Of a stretch of 64,000 nt of DNA, positions 63,833-64,000 are shown piece by piece. Source of the stretch: Sinomonas gamaensis (GTDB lineage: Bacteria > Actinomycetota > Actinomycetes > Actinomycetales > Micrococcaceae); the NCBI RefSeq assembly GCF_005876955.1, contig NZ_SSCL01000008.1, forward strand, positions 1 to 64,000, read 5' to 3'. Both the position numbers and the translations under genes were made by a program. The notes under the pieces are model-generated. The model was not told the origin of the DNA, ran no database searches, and was given only the letters and a program-made list of their open reading frames with translations. Within the stretch, counting starts at the first letter, position 1. Every line of letters begins with the position of its first letter.

Positions 63833-64000
63833 TGCTTCGTTCCTTGCCCGCCACGCATATGGTCCTCGGCGGCCGCAGCCGTACCAAGGACACTTTTCCA
63901 AAGGGCGATTTCATCCTTGTCTCGCGACCCGAGGTGCTGACCTTCGAAGACGTGGTGGGTCAGCAGATAGATCAACGCCTTGAGCACCGGGGCGTCGTTC
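63829..64000 (-). CDS. 3' end of a third defence-operon gene (possibly a GHKL/MORC-like ATPase)
   Basis: A frame open from the window edge ends at TGA 63831-63829 and gives about 57 codons, including NDAPVLKALIYLLTHHVFEG and QHLGSRDKDEIALWKSVLGT. The stop overlaps the nuclease ATG as ATGA, which proves it is a translated gene of the same unit. In the Z1-nuclease systems I know, the upstream partner is a MutL/MORC-type GHKL ATPase. Only the C-terminus is visible here, so this identity is inference. Confidence 0.55.
   Translation of the reverse strand, partial: NDAPVLKALIYLLTHHVFEGQHLGSRDKDEIALWKSVLGTAAAAEDHMRGGQGTKQ

Overview
The window is G+C-rich, with densely packed genes, GTG starts and many ATGA/GTGA overlaps. 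Several features point to a Gram-positive actinobacterium: an Rpf-type resuscitation factor with a LysM domain, LGFP cell-wall repeats and a mycothiol-dependent-isomerase-like protein. My best guess is Micrococcaceae (Arthrobacter or Sinomonas-like). This is an inference from gene content, not from a database match. I recognised no rRNA, tRNA, CRISPR array or replication origin. Boundaries rest on six-frame reading, start-codon context and visible motifs.

Layout. 1-7571: the 5' end of a probable IS30-type transposase, an old-yellow-enzyme oxidoreductase, a short extragenic repeat cluster, a GT4 glycosyltransferase, UDP-glucose 6-dehydrogenase and a large SWIM/SNF2 helicase. 7572-12814: a secreted Rpf-LysM protein with a strong terminator, a 400-bp array of 21-bp-spaced repeats in two opposing orientations, an NCS1 transporter with a hydantoin-racemase-like enzyme, and a coupled pair of membrane proteins that looks like a sigma-like factor plus a partner. 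12819-14108: a flavin monooxygenase.

14149-21963 is a seven-gene translationally coupled amino-sugar operon. It encodes an Na+/solute symporter, an AGE epimerase, NagB, an SIS protein, NagA, a ceramidase-fold hydrolase and a LacI regulator, and it lies behind a perfect LacI-type palindrome. 21965-30001 (minus strand) holds a glycogen-debranching-like enzyme, a papain-like protease, a 32-bp tandem repeat, a DinB/MDMPI protein, an 893-aa polytopic protein that appears to be an alpha/beta hydrolase split by about 13 membrane helices, and a CapK/PaaK-like ligase. 30082-40542 holds a potassium channel and then a catabolic cluster whose substrate is not obvious: XRE-cupin regulator, MHS transporter, FAD oxidoreductase, CoA-transferase, enoyl-CoA hydratase, DHDPS-fold aldolase, SDR and ALDH. 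AraC and VOC genes follow.

40626-46185: a divergent TetR / APC permease-amidohydrolase locus with a near-perfect operator, then an orphan histidine kinase. 46190-51085 is an envelope and secretion region: two lipoproteins (one frameshifted), a small Cys-containing secreted protein, an S53 sedolisin, and an LGFP-repeat/NodB protein interrupted by a G7-tract frameshift. 51252-53326: a second flavin monooxygenase and an RHH/Doc toxin-antitoxin pair. 53466-59480 (minus) is a ThuA-type disaccharide operon: LacI, ABC binding protein, two permeases, ThuA and a Gfo/Idh/MocA dehydrogenase. Three copies of a TCGATRCGYATCGA-like operator lie in its control regions. 59894-64000 is a visibly less G+C-rich defence-like island: a Z1-domain helicase, a PD-(D/E)XK (DUF4420-type) nuclease and the 3' end of a third coupled gene that runs off the window.
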